64,000 bases of DNA from Actinobaculum massiliense. Its GTDB lineage: Bacteria; Actinomycetota; Actinomycetes; Actinomycetales; Actinomycetaceae. This document shows, piece by piece, positions 24,523 through 33,280 of the stretch. Made by a program: the position numbers and the translations under genes. The stretch lies in NCBI RefSeq assembly GCF_001457435.1, contig NZ_LN881716.1, positions 62,001-126,000 on the forward strand, read 5' to 3'. Under the pieces are notes generated by a model. The model did not search any database. It saw only the letters and a program-made list of their open reading frames with translations, and was not told where the DNA came from. Numbering within the stretch: position 1 is the stretch's first letter; every line of letters begins with the position of its first letter.

Positions 24523-26256
24523 ATGTCTGAACCAATTAAGATGCCCGCCCTGGGCGAATCAGTTGACACCGGAACGGTAACCTCCTGGCTCAAGAACGTG
24601 GGAGACACGGTTTCGCTTGATGAACCAATCCTCGAGGTTTCGACCGACAAGGTCGATTCGGAAGTTCCTTCGCCCGCCGAGGGAATTCTGGAGCAGATCC
24701 TCGTACAGGAGGATGAAGAGGTCGAGGTTGGAACCGTTCTTGGATACATCGGCGATGGATCCGGAGCTGGCACCCGAGCTGAAGAAGCCCCGGCCGCGAG
24801 CACGCCCGCTGGTGAGAGCGCAGCGGTTCCCGCCTCCCAGGATCACAGCGAGGCCGAATCCGAGCAGGTCCAGCAGGCCGCCGAGCAGTCGGCTGGCGGA
24901 CCGGCACCCGCCGGTGGCGACGCCGTCGAGGTGAAGATGCCCGCGCTCGGTGAATCCGTTGACGAAGGCACGGTCACCTCGTGGCTCGTTGAAGAGGGCG
25001 AGGAAGTCTCCGAAGGCGATGCGCTGCTGGAGGTCTCCACCGATAAGGTCGATTCCGAAGTTCCGGCCCCCGCCTCCGGCACGCTCCAGAAGATCCTGGT
25101 GCAAGAGGACGAAACGGTCGCCGTGGGTACGGTGCTCGCCTACATTGGCGACGGCGCCGCTCCGGCAGCGCCCGCACCGGCTGAGCCTGCCCCGGCTGCC
25201 AAGCCGGCCGAAGCTCCGGCCGCTCCCAAGCACGCCGCGCCGGAAGCTCCGGCTGCGCCCGCCGCTCCGGCTCCGCAGGAAACCGCGGCCGCGGCTGAAC
25301 CCGATGCCTACATCACGCCGATCGTTCGCAAGCTCGCACGCGAGCTTGCGGTTGACCTCAGCAAAGTGGACGGTAGCGGAGTCGGCGGACGCATCCGCCG
25401 CCAGGACGTAGAGGAAGCGGCCAAGAAGGCGAAGGAAGCCACCGTTGCGCCGCAAGCTCAGCCTGCCCCGGCCGCCAAGCCGGCCGCCGCCGCGGCCAAG
25501 CCGTCCAAGCCCGTCGAGGGTGGCCCGGATGATCCGGCCCTGCGCGGCACCACCCAGAAGATGAGCCGCCTGCGCCAGACCATCGCCAAGCGCATGGTGG
25601 ATTCCCTCCAGGTTTCCGCCCAACTCACGACGGTAATCAAGGTCGACGTCACCAATCTGGTAGCGGTCCGCCAGGCACAGAAGAACGCCTTCCAGGAGCG
25701 CGAGGGCACCAAGCTCACGTACCTGCCGTTCTTCGTCAAGGCCGCGGTCGATACCCTCAAGTCTCACCCCACCCTCAACGCTCGCGTGTCCGAGGATGAG
25801 AAGACCGTGGAGTATTTCGATCACGAGAATATTGGCATTGCGGTCGACACCCCGAAGGGCCTCTTCGTGCCGGTGATTAAGAACGCTGGCGATTTGAATA
25901 TCGCCGGTATCGCTAAGGCAATCAACGAGGGCGCAGCGAAAGTGCGCGATGGCAAGGCCAGCGTCGACGATCTCAGCGGCGGCACTTTCACCATCACCAA
26001 CACCGGTGGTAATGGCGTTATGTTCGATACCCCGGTTATCAACCAGCCTGAGGTTGCCATTCTTGGTATTGGTGGGATCATGCGCGAGCCCGGCATCGTC
26101 AAGGCCGCTGACGGAAGCGAACTCATCGGTATTCGCAGCTACCTCTACCCGGCGATCAGCTACGATCATCGCCTGGTGGACGGCGCGGTGGCGGGCAGGT
26201 TCTTGAAGGACTTCAAGAACCTGATCGAAAACACCGATTTCACCGAATGGCTCTAA
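24523..26256 (+). CDS. sucB: dihydrolipoamide acyltransferase (E2) of a 2-oxoacid dehydrogenase complex
   Basis: The E2 core (577 residues) has two lipoyl domains, each with the lipoylated lysine in STDKVDSEVP (about residues 43 and 166), Ala/Pro-rich linkers, a peripheral subunit-binding domain (YITPIVRKLARELAVDLSKV, about 264-300) and the catalytic domain ending in SYDHRLVDGAVAGRF. ATG 24523 has GAGGA upstream. The gene is annotated SucB in many actinobacteria, but since aceE is also in this window and no 2-oxoglutarate E1 is seen, it most likely serves pyruvate dehydrogenase (AceF/DlaT role). Confidence 0.93.
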   Translation: MSEPIKMPALGESVDTGTVTSWLKNVGDTVSLDEPILEVSTDKVDSEVPSPAEGILEQILVQEDEEVEVGTVLGYIGDGSGAGTRAEEAPAASTPAGESAAVPASQDHSEAESEQVQQAAEQSAGGPAPAGGDAVEVKMPALGESVDEGTVTSWLVEEGEEVSEGDALLEVSTDKVDSEVPAPASGTLQKILVQEDETVAVGTVLAYIGDGAAPAAPAPAEPAPAAKPAEAPAAPKHAAPEAPAAPAAPAPQETAAAAEPDAYITPIVRKLARELAVDLSKVDGSGVGGRIRRQDVEEAAKKAKEATVAPQAQPAPAAKPAAAAAKPSKPVEGGPDDPALRGTTQKMSRLRQTIAKRMVDSLQVSAQLTTVIKVDVTNLVAVRQAQKNAFQEREGTKLTYLPFFVKAAVDTLKSHPTLNARVSEDEKTVEYFDHENIGIAVDTPKGLFVPVIKNAGDLNIAGIAKAINEGAAKVRDGKASVDDLSGGTFTITNTGGNGVMFDTPVINQPEVAILGIGGIMREPGIVKAADGSELIGIRSYLYPAISYDHRLVDGAVAGRFLKDFKNLIENTDFTEWL

Positions 26257-26277
26257 GCGCTTAGGGCGATTCTCTCC

Positions 26278-26328
26278 GACCGGGGAAGGCTTGGCCGCAT
26301 ATGGCCGCGCCTTCCCCGGTCGCTTTTA
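26278..26328 (+). terminator. terminator of the lpdA-E2 operon
   Basis: A 13-bp stem (GACCGGGGAAGGC with its complement) encloses a smaller GGCC hairpin and is followed by GCTTTTA. It starts 22 nt after the E2 stop. Confidence 0.75.
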
Positions 26329-26406
26329 CGACCCGAAACCGGTCGCTTCGATGACTTGAGACCGGTCACTTTTATGGGCAGACACCTGTCACTCTTACGG
26401 CCCGAG
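26315..26406. repeat. four imperfect 23-bp tandem repeats
   Basis: Units 26315-26337, 26338-26360, 26361-26383 and 26384-26406 share the frame ACCGGTC(G/A)CTTTTA followed by a GAC(C/T)(C/T)GAG-like end; a partial fifth copy (ACCGAG) follows. The first unit reuses the right arm of the operon terminator. The rest of the 286-bp gap holds only the lipoprotein promoter. Confidence 0.8.
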
Positions 26407-26530
26407 ACCGAGGGCCTGCTACACCGAGTAGCTGCTCCTAAGTAATTCTTAAACTGAACAATTTTAAAGAAGTGACGGAAAACACGACGCCAGATGCCAC
26501 TAACTTTTCGTAACTTTGTGAATGGCGTTT

Positions 26531-26536
26531 TAGACT
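26531..26536 (+). promoter_or_regulatory. leaderless -10 element (TAGACT)
   Basis: TAGACT, then 6 nt, then ATG 26543 of the lipoprotein gene. The upstream stretch is AT-rich compared with its surroundings. Confidence 0.6.
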
Positions 26537-26542
26537 GTTTTT

Positions 26543-27091
26543 ATGACTAAATCACGCATTGCGGCCGTAGCCACGTTGGCCGCGTTCTCCCTGCTGATCA
26601 CCGCTTGCTCCGGTAACTCCACGTCCGGGGCAAGATCGCAATCAGCGGATTCCACTGCAAGCCAGGCGGCAACCGAGAAGATTACCGTTAACGATCCGGA
26701 GAAGGATCAGCCCGTCAGCTGTATGACGGGATCCGCCGCCGAGAAGACCGAGTACGCCAACCTCACCGAGGCTTGGGCAAATGCCCCGGCGGAGCGCTTT
26801 GGTTGCGTCCCGGTTTACACCAATATCGACTGGCCCGCCTCGGGCGGCCGTAACGAGCAGGAGAACGCTGCCGTGCAGACCGTCGCAGACCTGGGCGGCA
26901 ACGCTTCCCTGGGCGATCTGTACACCGCCTGCGCCCTGCCCGATTTCGGAATTCAGAACCTGGCCGCCGAACCCGCCGATAGCTCGCTTATCAAGCTGAG
27001 CGGCGCGGTGAAGCTGTGCCCGAATAACCCGGATGCAGCCGCGGCAAATGATTACTTGGCGGCCCACCCGATTGAGGCCTCCGCAAACTAG
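26543..27091 (+). CDS. secreted lipoprotein of unknown function
   Basis: The 182-residue precursor has a basic N-terminus, a hydrophobic core and a lipobox (SLLITACSGN) with the lipidated Cys at about residue 23. The mature part has a Ser/Thr-rich linker and four further cysteines (in VSCMTG, FGCVPV, TACALP and KLCPNN) that could form two disulfides outside the cell. No domain is recognised. It stands alone between the E2 operon and a convergent gene. Confidence 0.82.
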   Translation: MTKSRIAAVATLAAFSLLITACSGNSTSGARSQSADSTASQAATEKITVNDPEKDQPVSCMTGSAAEKTEYANLTEAWANAPAERFGCVPVYTNIDWPASGGRNEQENAAVQTVADLGGNASLGDLYTACALPDFGIQNLAAEPADSSLIKLSGAVKLCPNNPDAAAANDYLAAHPIEASAN

Positions 27092-27147
27092 ACCACAGCG
27101 CTATCCGTGCGCATTCCTCACCGCAAGCGCACGGGCGGACATATAGC

Positions 27148-27201
27148 AACCGAGCCCTGCACGGCAAAGAGCTTTAGCCTTCTGCCGTACAGGGCTCGGT
27201 T
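27148..27201. terminator. bidirectional terminator overlapping a coding end
   Basis: AACCGAGCCCTG-ACGGC pairs with its complement at 27183-27201 across an 18-nt loop. One arm is coding sequence: it specifies the last residues (TEPCTA) of the minus-strand gene whose stop codon lies in the loop. Confidence 0.8.
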
Positions 27202-27668
27202 GTTTCAATTCTCCACTGTGAATCCAACGTCCACAGCGCACAGCGCGAAGCGGACGTCCCCTCATTGCCACCATTGGCGAAAATAAGTTCAGCTTGAACG
27301 GTATTGACTTTTAATTTCCGCTCATCTATCCACACCGCATCAACTACCCGGGTATGGAGACGGGAAACCGGGCGCTTCCCCACAAAATCAATCATGGCCT
27401 CATCCGCTTTGGCGGCAGCGGAGCCGGGAGCGCTGAGGGTTGCCAGGCTTTCCCAATCTTGCTGGAGAATCGCCTGGTCACGAACCGCGACGAGTCTCTT
27501 CGCCAGTTCGCTGGCGGCTGGCCGGGCCCCGCCATCACCGGCCCCGGGCGCGGGCGCCGCCCACTGCCGGGCGAGGGCGGAGTTGAGCAGAAGCGCCAAA
27601 CCGCAAAAAATGCCCAACGCCGTCGCACACACTCCTCCGGCGAGGCGCTTTCGACTTGAAATCTCCAC
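27174..27668 (-). CDS. membrane-anchored protein of unknown function
   Basis: With GTG 27668 as start the product has about 164 residues: a basic N-terminus (EISSRKRLAGG), one hydrophobic signal-anchor (VCATALGIFCGLALLLNSALA, about 12-32) and an extracellular domain of about 130 residues resembling small NTF2-like or lipoprotein domains (KRPVSRLHTRVVDAVWIDERKLKVNTVQAELIF). The open frame continues upstream to 27872, but that would overlap the DUF4191 start on the other strand and has no ribosome binding site. Two cysteines near the C-terminus may pair. The start is uncertain. Confidence 0.65.
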   Translation of the reverse strand: MEISSRKRLAGGVCATALGIFCGLALLLNSALARQWAAPAPGAGDGGARPAASELAKRLVAVRDQAILQQDWESLATLSAPGSAAAKADEAMIDFVGKRPVSRLHTRVVDAVWIDERKLKVNTVQAELIFANGGNEGTSASRCALWTLDSQWRIETTEPCTAEG

Positions 27669-27814
27669 GAACTGAAGCCAACCAAATTTCGCGGTATCTT
27701 TTTCAGTTATCCACAGGTGCCCGAGAACCCGCGGCCCTGCGCGCGGAGCAGCGAGTTTTGCCACTGAAACCGTGACGTCGCACCCGCGAAGCGGTGATTT
27801 GGCACCGAATCCAC

Positions 27815-27820
27815 TACAAT
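27815..27820 (+). promoter_or_regulatory. candidate -10 element (TACAAT) of the DUF4191 gene
   Basis: TACAAT lies 30 nt before ATG 27851, with GAAGGGA as ribosome binding site between them. Confidence 0.45.
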
Positions 27821-27850
27821 CTAGCGAGGACGTACTGAAGGGATTTCTCC

Positions 27851-28552
27851 ATGGCGAAAGACAATTCTGCAAAAAAGCCGAAGAAGCGACGCTTTTTCAC
27901 CACTCTGCGCGATGCCTACCGGGTAGCGCGGCGCTCCTACAAGTACCTGGGCTGGTGGCTTGCCGGCTCGGCCTTGCTGGGCCTGTGCATCGGCATTGCC
28001 CTGGGCGCAATCACCAAGGCCTGGATCGTGTGGGTCCTCATTGGAGTCATGCTTGCCATGCTCTTCCCCATGCTTATTCTTACCCGCACGGTACGTAAAG
28101 CCAGCTACCAGCAAATCGAAGGCATGCCTGGTGCTTCCTCGGCCGTTCTCGATTCGCTGCGCGGCCGCTGGGTCAAAAAAGAAGAGCCGGTTCGCGTCAA
28201 CGCGCGTCATCAGGACTTCGTTTTCCGCCTGGTTGGGCGCCCCGGTGTGGTTTTGGTTGCGGAAGGTCCGGTGAACCGCGTTCGCAAGATGGTCGACGAC
28301 GAACGCCGCTCCATCCGCCGCGTAGCACCGAATGTTCCGGTGCAGGCAATCTACGTTGGGAATGGTGAGGGCCAGACCCCGCTTCCGCAACTGGAAAAGA
28401 AATTGCGCCGCCTCAAGAAGCGGATTTCCAACGAGGAAGTTTCCCTTATTGCTCAGCGCCTAGAAGCCCTCAACAAAGACGCGCTCGGCATTCCGAAGGG
28501 CATCGACCCTTTCAACACTCGTTTCTCGCGCCGCGCCCTGCGCGGTAATTAA
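27851..28552 (+). CDS. DUF4191 membrane protein
   Basis: The 233-residue protein matches the actinobacterial DUF4191 family (Rv2219): a Lys-rich start, two membrane helices at about 36-55 and 58-78 (WLAGSALLGLCIGIALG and IVWVLIGVMLAMLFPMLIL), then a cytoplasmic domain with QIEGMPGASSAVLDSLRGRW and VLVAEGPVNRVRKMVDDERR. It lies directly upstream of glnA exactly as in M. tuberculosis. Its function is unknown. Confidence 0.92.
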   Translation: MAKDNSAKKPKKRRFFTTLRDAYRVARRSYKYLGWWLAGSALLGLCIGIALGAITKAWIVWVLIGVMLAMLFPMLILTRTVRKASYQQIEGMPGASSAVLDSLRGRWVKKEEPVRVNARHQDFVFRLVGRPGVVLVAEGPVNRVRKMVDDERRSIRRVAPNVPVQAIYVGNGEGQTPLPQLEKKLRRLKKRISNEEVSLIAQRLEALNKDALGIPKGIDPFNTRFSRRALRGN

Positions 28553-28619
28553 CTTCCGGAAAGTTCGCCAGCGTCCTCATCCGCACCGATCAGATTTTCA
28601 GGATGAAAGTTCTTGATCA

Positions 28620-28658
28620 CACCCGCTCCTTTCACACCACCAAAGGGGCGGGTGATTT
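28620..28658 (+). terminator. terminator between the DUF4191 gene and glnA
   Basis: CACCCGC-TCCTTT pairs with AAAGGG-GCGGGTG (13 bp with one G-T pair), loop of 9 nt, tail ATTTC. Confidence 0.7.
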
Positions 28659-28752
28659 CATACGATAAAGGTGTGTGAGGCGATCTGATACGAGCCGTCT
28701 CGAAGCATCGGAGCGACTGCATTTCGGTGCTATTTCAAGCAAAGGAGTACTC

Positions 28753-30183
28753 GTGTTTTCAAACATCGAGGAAGCGGTGGCCTACATCGCCGACCCAGAG
28801 AACGGAATTGAATTCCTCGACGTCCGGTTCTGTGACCTTCCGGGCGTCATGCAACACTTCACGATCCCCGCTTCGCAAGCCAACGCCAAGAGCTTCAGCG
28901 AAGGCCTGATGTTCGACGGATCCTCGATTCGCGGCTTCACTCGCATTCACGAATCAGATATGAAGCTGCTCCCCGATCCCACCACGGCCTTTATTGATCC
29001 TTTCCGCACGGCCACGACCTTGGTGATGAACTTCGACGTCGTCGACCCCTACACCAACGAACCATTTGAGCGTGACCCGCGCTCGGTGGCCACTCGCGCC
29101 GAGGCCTACCTGCTCTCCACCGGCATTGCCGACGTGGCGAACTTTGCCTCCGAGGCGGAGTTCTATATGTTCGATTCGGTTCGCTACGAAAGCCTGCCGC
29201 ATAAGGCGTACTTCGAGGTCGACGGCGAAGAAGGATTCTGGAATTCGGCGCGCGAGGGCAATGAGCCCAACCTCGGGTACCACATTCCGCTCAAGGGCGG
29301 ATATTTCCCGGTGGCGCCCATGGATCACGACGAAAACGTCCGCGACATTATGTGCGATTACCTCGCCGAGGTGGGCCTCGACGTCGAACGCGCGCACCAC
29401 GAGGTGGGAACCGGCGGCCAACATGAGATCAACTATCGCTACAACACGCTCAAGGCCGCGGCCGATGACCTCATGAAGTTCAAGTACGTTATTCGCCGCG
29501 CCGCGCAGGCCTGCGGGAAGACCGTGACCTTCATGCCCAAGCCGCTTTACGGCGACAACGGCTCCGGTATGCACTGCCATATGTCGCTGTGGAAGAACGG
29601 CGAGCCGCTGTTCTATGACGAGCGCGGCTACGGCGGGCTTTCTGACCTGGCCCGCTGGTACATTGGCGGACTTCTGCGCCACGGGAAGTCGCTCGCGGCG
29701 CTGACGAACCCGTCCGTGAATTCCTATCACCGCCTGGTGCCCGGCTTCGAGGCGCCAATTAACCTCGTCTACTCGGCGCGTAATCGCTCGGCGTGCATTC
29801 GTATTCCGGTGACGGGCACTTCCCCGGCCTCCAAGCGCGTTGAGTTCCGCGTGCCCGATCCGAGCGCGAATCCCTACCTGGCCTTTTCCGCTCAGCTTAT
29901 GGCAGGCCTGGACGGCATCCGCAACCGCATTGAGCCGCCCGAACCTATCGATAAGGATATTTACGAGCTTCCGCCCGAGGAGTATCGCGGGATCGAGCAG
30001 ATTCCGGCCTCCCTGGATCGCGCCTTGCTGGAGTTGGAGCGCGATCACGATTACTTGCTGGAGGGCGAGGTTTTCACCGAATCGTTTATCCGCACCTGGA
30101 TTGACGACAAGATGGAGAACGAAGTCACTCCGCTTCGGGCCCGCCCCCATCCCTACGAGTACGAGCTTTACTACTCGCTCTAG
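28753..30183 (+). CDS. glnA: glutamine synthetase type I, adenylylatable (GlnA1)
   Basis: The 476-residue enzyme makes glutamine from glutamate, ammonia and ATP. It has the beta-Grasp signature [25 protein letters not shown] metal ligands, the [13 protein letters not shown] and [17 protein letters not shown] segments and [12 protein letters not shown]. Tyr404 in DIYELPPEE is the equivalent of the adenylylated Tyr397 of E. coli, so activity should be switched by the GlnE enzyme encoded next to it. GTG 28753 has AAAGGAG 5 nt upstream and matches the family N-terminus ([11 protein letters not shown]). Confidence 0.96.
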   Translation: MFSNIEEAVAYIADPENGIEFLDVRFCDLPGVMQHFTIPASQANAKSFSEGLMFDGSSIRGFTRIHESDMKLLPDPTTAFIDPFRTATTLVMNFDVVDPYTNEPFERDPRSVATRAEAYLLSTGIADVANFASEAEFYMFDSVRYESLPHKAYFEVDGEEGFWNSAREGNEPNLGYHIPLKGGYFPVAPMDHDENVRDIMCDYLAEVGLDVERAHHEVGTGGQHEINYRYNTLKAAADDLMKFKYVIRRAAQACGKTVTFMPKPLYGDNGSGMHCHMSLWKNGEPLFYDERGYGGLSDLARWYIGGLLRHGKSLAALTNPSVNSYHRLVPGFEAPINLVYSARNRSACIRIPVTGTSPASKRVEFRVPDPSANPYLAFSAQLMAGLDGIRNRIEPPEPIDKDIYELPPEEYRGIEQIPASLDRALLELERDHDYLLEGEVFTESFIRTWIDDKMENEVTPLRARPHPYEYELYYSL

Positions 30184-30238
30184 GCATCCTTCCCGGATGG
30201 CGAGGAACCCGCGGGCTCGCTAGCCTTCCTCTGCCCTT

Positions 30239-30279
30239 CCGCCGCGCGCGCCTCATCGGTGCGCGCGGCGGTTTTTATT
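30239..30279 (+). terminator. glnA terminator
   Basis: CCGCCGCGCGC pairs with GCGCGCGGCGG and is followed by TTTTTATTT; it overlaps the convergent glnE stop codon. Confidence 0.85.
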
Positions 30280-33200
30280 TACCCTCGGACTCGTAGAAGA
30301 CTCTCTCCACCACCGTCCGCGCCCGGCGGGTGGCGCGGATATAGTCTTCCCGCGCCGCGCGCCCGTCCGTCACCGTGCCGCCGCGGCCCAGAATCGCGCC
30401 CACGCGGGCCAGATAGCGTGGATCGGCGGTGACAAAATCACTCTGCCGCGTAGCTCTGCCGGTGGCGAGGAACAGCGCATCTCGCATGCCGGCGGCGCAC
30501 AGCCAAGATCCGAGCAAGACTTCAGCGTCGTCCTCGCTAAGGACCCCGCGGCGCGTGGCCGTCCGCAAAATATCGGCTGTTGCATGAACGCGGAGCGTCT
30601 CAATGCGGCCCGCGTGCTGGAACTGCAGCATCTGCGCCGTCCACTCCACATCCGCCAATCCGCCAGGGCCTAATTTGGTGTGGAGTTTTGCCTCGCCCCC
30701 GCCCGGCATTCGCTCGGCTTCTATGCGTATTTTCATTCGTCGAATATTCGTCACGTCCGCGGGCGCAACCTCTCGGGGATAGCGGAACGGTTCTAGCAGC
30801 TCCAGGAAACTCTGGCCGAGCTCCTGGTCTCCAGCAATTGGGCGGGCGCGCAAAAGCGCCTGGCGTTCCCAGGTGGCCGCCCACTTGTCGTAGTACTCCG
30901 CGTAAGAGTCCAAACTGCGAGCCAGGGCCCCGTTGCGTCCTTCAGGGCGCAGATCCGCGTCCGCTTCTAACCCGCCTTCGCTACTCATAAGCGCCATTGT
31001 GCGGGTAGCAAGCGTTTTTGCCTCTTCTGGGCCAAGCCCGGCTTCGCCGTCGAACACAAAGAGAAGATCGGCATCCGAGGTGTACCCACACTCGCCGGCC
31101 CCGAGGCTTCCCATGGCGATCACCGCGAATCCTTCGCCTGCCCGCGCGCTGGCCGCATCGACCTGGCCGCTAGCCGCATTAGCCCGCGCGGCGGCGAGCT
31201 CACCCCACGCGCCCGCCAGGGCGGCGCGAATTGCGAGCGCATTTGCCTCGCTGAGAGCGGCATGAACGGCCTCGACGCCAAGCAGCTGGAGAGTTTGCGC
31301 CAGCCCGGTGCGCAGGCGTTCTCGGCGCCGGAGCAACCCGCCGGCCCGGGCCATCTGTGCCCCGGTATCGCGCCGCTCCAGCATCGCGTCGAGTTCTCGG
31401 GCGAGGGCCTTCGGATCGCGCGGGGCGAGTTCGGCGTCATCCCCTAGCCATGCCACGCTTTCGGGTAGCTCGGGAATCTCCCGCGCGAGGAATTCCGAAC
31501 TGGAAAGAACATGGCACAGACGCTGCGCCACCGGACCGCCGTCGCGTAGTTCGCGCATATACCAGGAGGTCGCGCCCATCTTCTCGGAGAGCACCCGAAA
31601 GGCCAGCAGACCAGCGTCCGGATCGGCGCCGTCGGCAAACCACCCCAGCATGACCGGCAGGAGCTGATGGGCAATTTTGGCACGGCGTGAATATCCGCTG
31701 CTGAGCGCGCGAATGTGCCCGAGGGCCCCGTGCGGATCGCGGTAGCCAATCGCCGCTAACCGGTCCAGCGCCGCCGTTTCATCTAGGGAAATATCGGAAT
31801 CGCTCAGTTTGGCGGCTTCCGGTAGGAGCGGTCGGTAGAAAATCTCTCGATGCAAGGTCCGCACTCGAATGCGATTGTGCCTGAATTTCTCCGCCAACGC
31901 CTCGCCCGTCGTCTCCCCCATGGCACGGGCAATGCGCCGCAGCTCTTCCTTCTGCGTCGGGAAAATCGTGGCGCGGCGCAGGCGCTGGAGTTGTAGGCGA
32001 TGCTCGAGGCAACGTTCCCAGCGGTAAAGCTCATCGCAGGCTTTCGCATCGGATCGCGCCATATAGGTTCCGTCCGCGAGCGCGGCAATCGCCAAAGTAG
32101 TTGTCCGCTGGCGAATGCTCAGATCGGTGCGCCCGTGCACGAGTTGCAGAAGTTGCACGGTGAACTCGACGTCGCGCAGGCCTCCCGGGCCTAATTTGAT
32201 ATGCCGCTCGGCATCGCGCGCATCAATATTCGCTTCCACGCGCCGCCGCATGGCCCGCGCATCTTCCACGAAATCCGGCCGATGGGCCGCTTCCCATACG
32301 AGGGGCTGAATAGCATCAATATAACGCTCGGCCAGCTCGCGGTCACCCGCTCCGAATCGCGCCTTGAGAAGGGCCTGAAACTCCCAGCTTTCGGCCCATT
32401 TGCGGTAATGCTCCAAATACGAATCAAGGCTGCGCACCACCTCGCCAGCCGCGCCCTCCGGCCGCAAGTTTGTATCAAGCGTCCACAGCGCGGGTTCGCT
32501 CCCCGCCTGCGAGACAATTCTTGACAGAGCCGCCGCAACGACGCGCCCATAGTGTATCGCCTGGGTATCGCTCGTCCCCGCCGCCGGATCCACGATATAG
32601 GTGACGTCCACGTCAGAGGAGTAGTTCAGTTCCCGGCCCCCGGTCTTGCCCATCACCATAAGCGCGAAACGGAATGAATCAGGCTCCGGGACGGTTTGCA
32701 GGGCCAGTTGCACGGCGGCGTCGAGCGTTCCGACGACGGCGTCTGAAATCGCCCCGGCTACCTCGGGAAGGACGGCCACCGGGTCTGGCGCGGTGAGGTC
32801 ACGGCCCGCAATCGCCAAGATCCGGCCCAGGTAATGCGCGCGAAGGGCGGCGATTGCCTCCGGGTCGAGCTCGGAGTGGGTCATGCTCGAAGAAAGGTAC
32901 TCCGCAATGGCCGCGCGGGCGCCGGCCCGCTCGGCTTCCTCTCCCGGGCCGAGCACGTCTTCGCCGTCGAGATTCCGCGCCGCGCTGGGGTGGCGCGCCA
33001 AGAAATCGGCAAGCGCCGTCGAAAGTCCCAAAACCGCCAGTAGGCGCCGCCGGGCGGAAGGATCGCCAAGCACCTCCACGTGTTCTAGGCGGGCCAGGGC
33101 GCGAAGAGCGCGATCCGGATCGGCACAGTCAGCAAAATCGGACACCGAAAAACCCCAGCGAGCGATTTCGGGTGAGGCGAAAAGCGGCGCGGCACCGGCC

Positions 33201-33280
33201 GGATGGGCGAAACCGGCCGCGCGGAATTCCCCCTCGGGGTGCATAGCCGCGGAGTTTTCGCTTGGCGTTGGGCGTTGCAT
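30275..33280 (-). CDS. glnE: bifunctional glutamine synthetase adenylyltransferase / deadenylyltransferase
   Basis: The 1001-residue protein has two nucleotidyltransferase domains. The first (about residues 80-450) carries GGRELNYSSDVDVTYIVDP, and the second (about 560-1000) carries GAGECGYTSDADLLFVFD; each shows the G-S/T...DxD metal motif. Each is followed by a GlnD-like helical region containing KLGPGGLRDVEFTVQ or KLGPGGLADVEWTAQ. It attaches or removes AMP on glutamine synthetase in response to nitrogen state. The ATG follows the glnA2 TAG with no gap, which suggests translational coupling. Confidence 0.96.
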   Translation of the reverse strand: MQRPTPSENSAAMHPEGEFRAAGFAHPAGAAPLFASPEIARWGFSVSDFADCADPDRALRALARLEHVEVLGDPSARRRLLAVLGLSTALADFLARHPSAARNLDGEDVLGPGEEAERAGARAAIAEYLSSSMTHSELDPEAIAALRAHYLGRILAIAGRDLTAPDPVAVLPEVAGAISDAVVGTLDAAVQLALQTVPEPDSFRFALMVMGKTGGRELNYSSDVDVTYIVDPAAGTSDTQAIHYGRVVAAALSRIVSQAGSEPALWTLDTNLRPEGAAGEVVRSLDSYLEHYRKWAESWEFQALLKARFGAGDRELAERYIDAIQPLVWEAAHRPDFVEDARAMRRRVEANIDARDAERHIKLGPGGLRDVEFTVQLLQLVHGRTDLSIRQRTTTLAIAALADGTYMARSDAKACDELYRWERCLEHRLQLQRLRRATIFPTQKEELRRIARAMGETTGEALAEKFRHNRIRVRTLHREIFYRPLLPEAAKLSDSDISLDETAALDRLAAIGYRDPHGALGHIRALSSGYSRRAKIAHQLLPVMLGWFADGADPDAGLLAFRVLSEKMGATSWYMRELRDGGPVAQRLCHVLSSSEFLAREIPELPESVAWLGDDAELAPRDPKALARELDAMLERRDTGAQMARAGGLLRRRERLRTGLAQTLQLLGVEAVHAALSEANALAIRAALAGAWGELAAARANAASGQVDAASARAGEGFAVIAMGSLGAGECGYTSDADLLFVFDGEAGLGPEEAKTLATRTMALMSSEGGLEADADLRPEGRNGALARSLDSYAEYYDKWAATWERQALLRARPIAGDQELGQSFLELLEPFRYPREVAPADVTNIRRMKIRIEAERMPGGGEAKLHTKLGPGGLADVEWTAQMLQFQHAGRIETLRVHATADILRTATRRGVLSEDDAEVLLGSWLCAAGMRDALFLATGRATRQSDFVTADPRYLARVGAILGRGGTVTDGRAAREDYIRATRRARTVVERVFYESEGK

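Noticed and set aside
23224-26169. Long antisense open frames opposite lpdA and the E2 gene (over 400 and 500 codons)
   Set aside because: They mirror strongly codon-biased high-GC genes, have no family features and no ribosome binding sites. Similar frames opposite glnA, aceE, rpoD and the AspT-type transporter were dismissed for the same reason.
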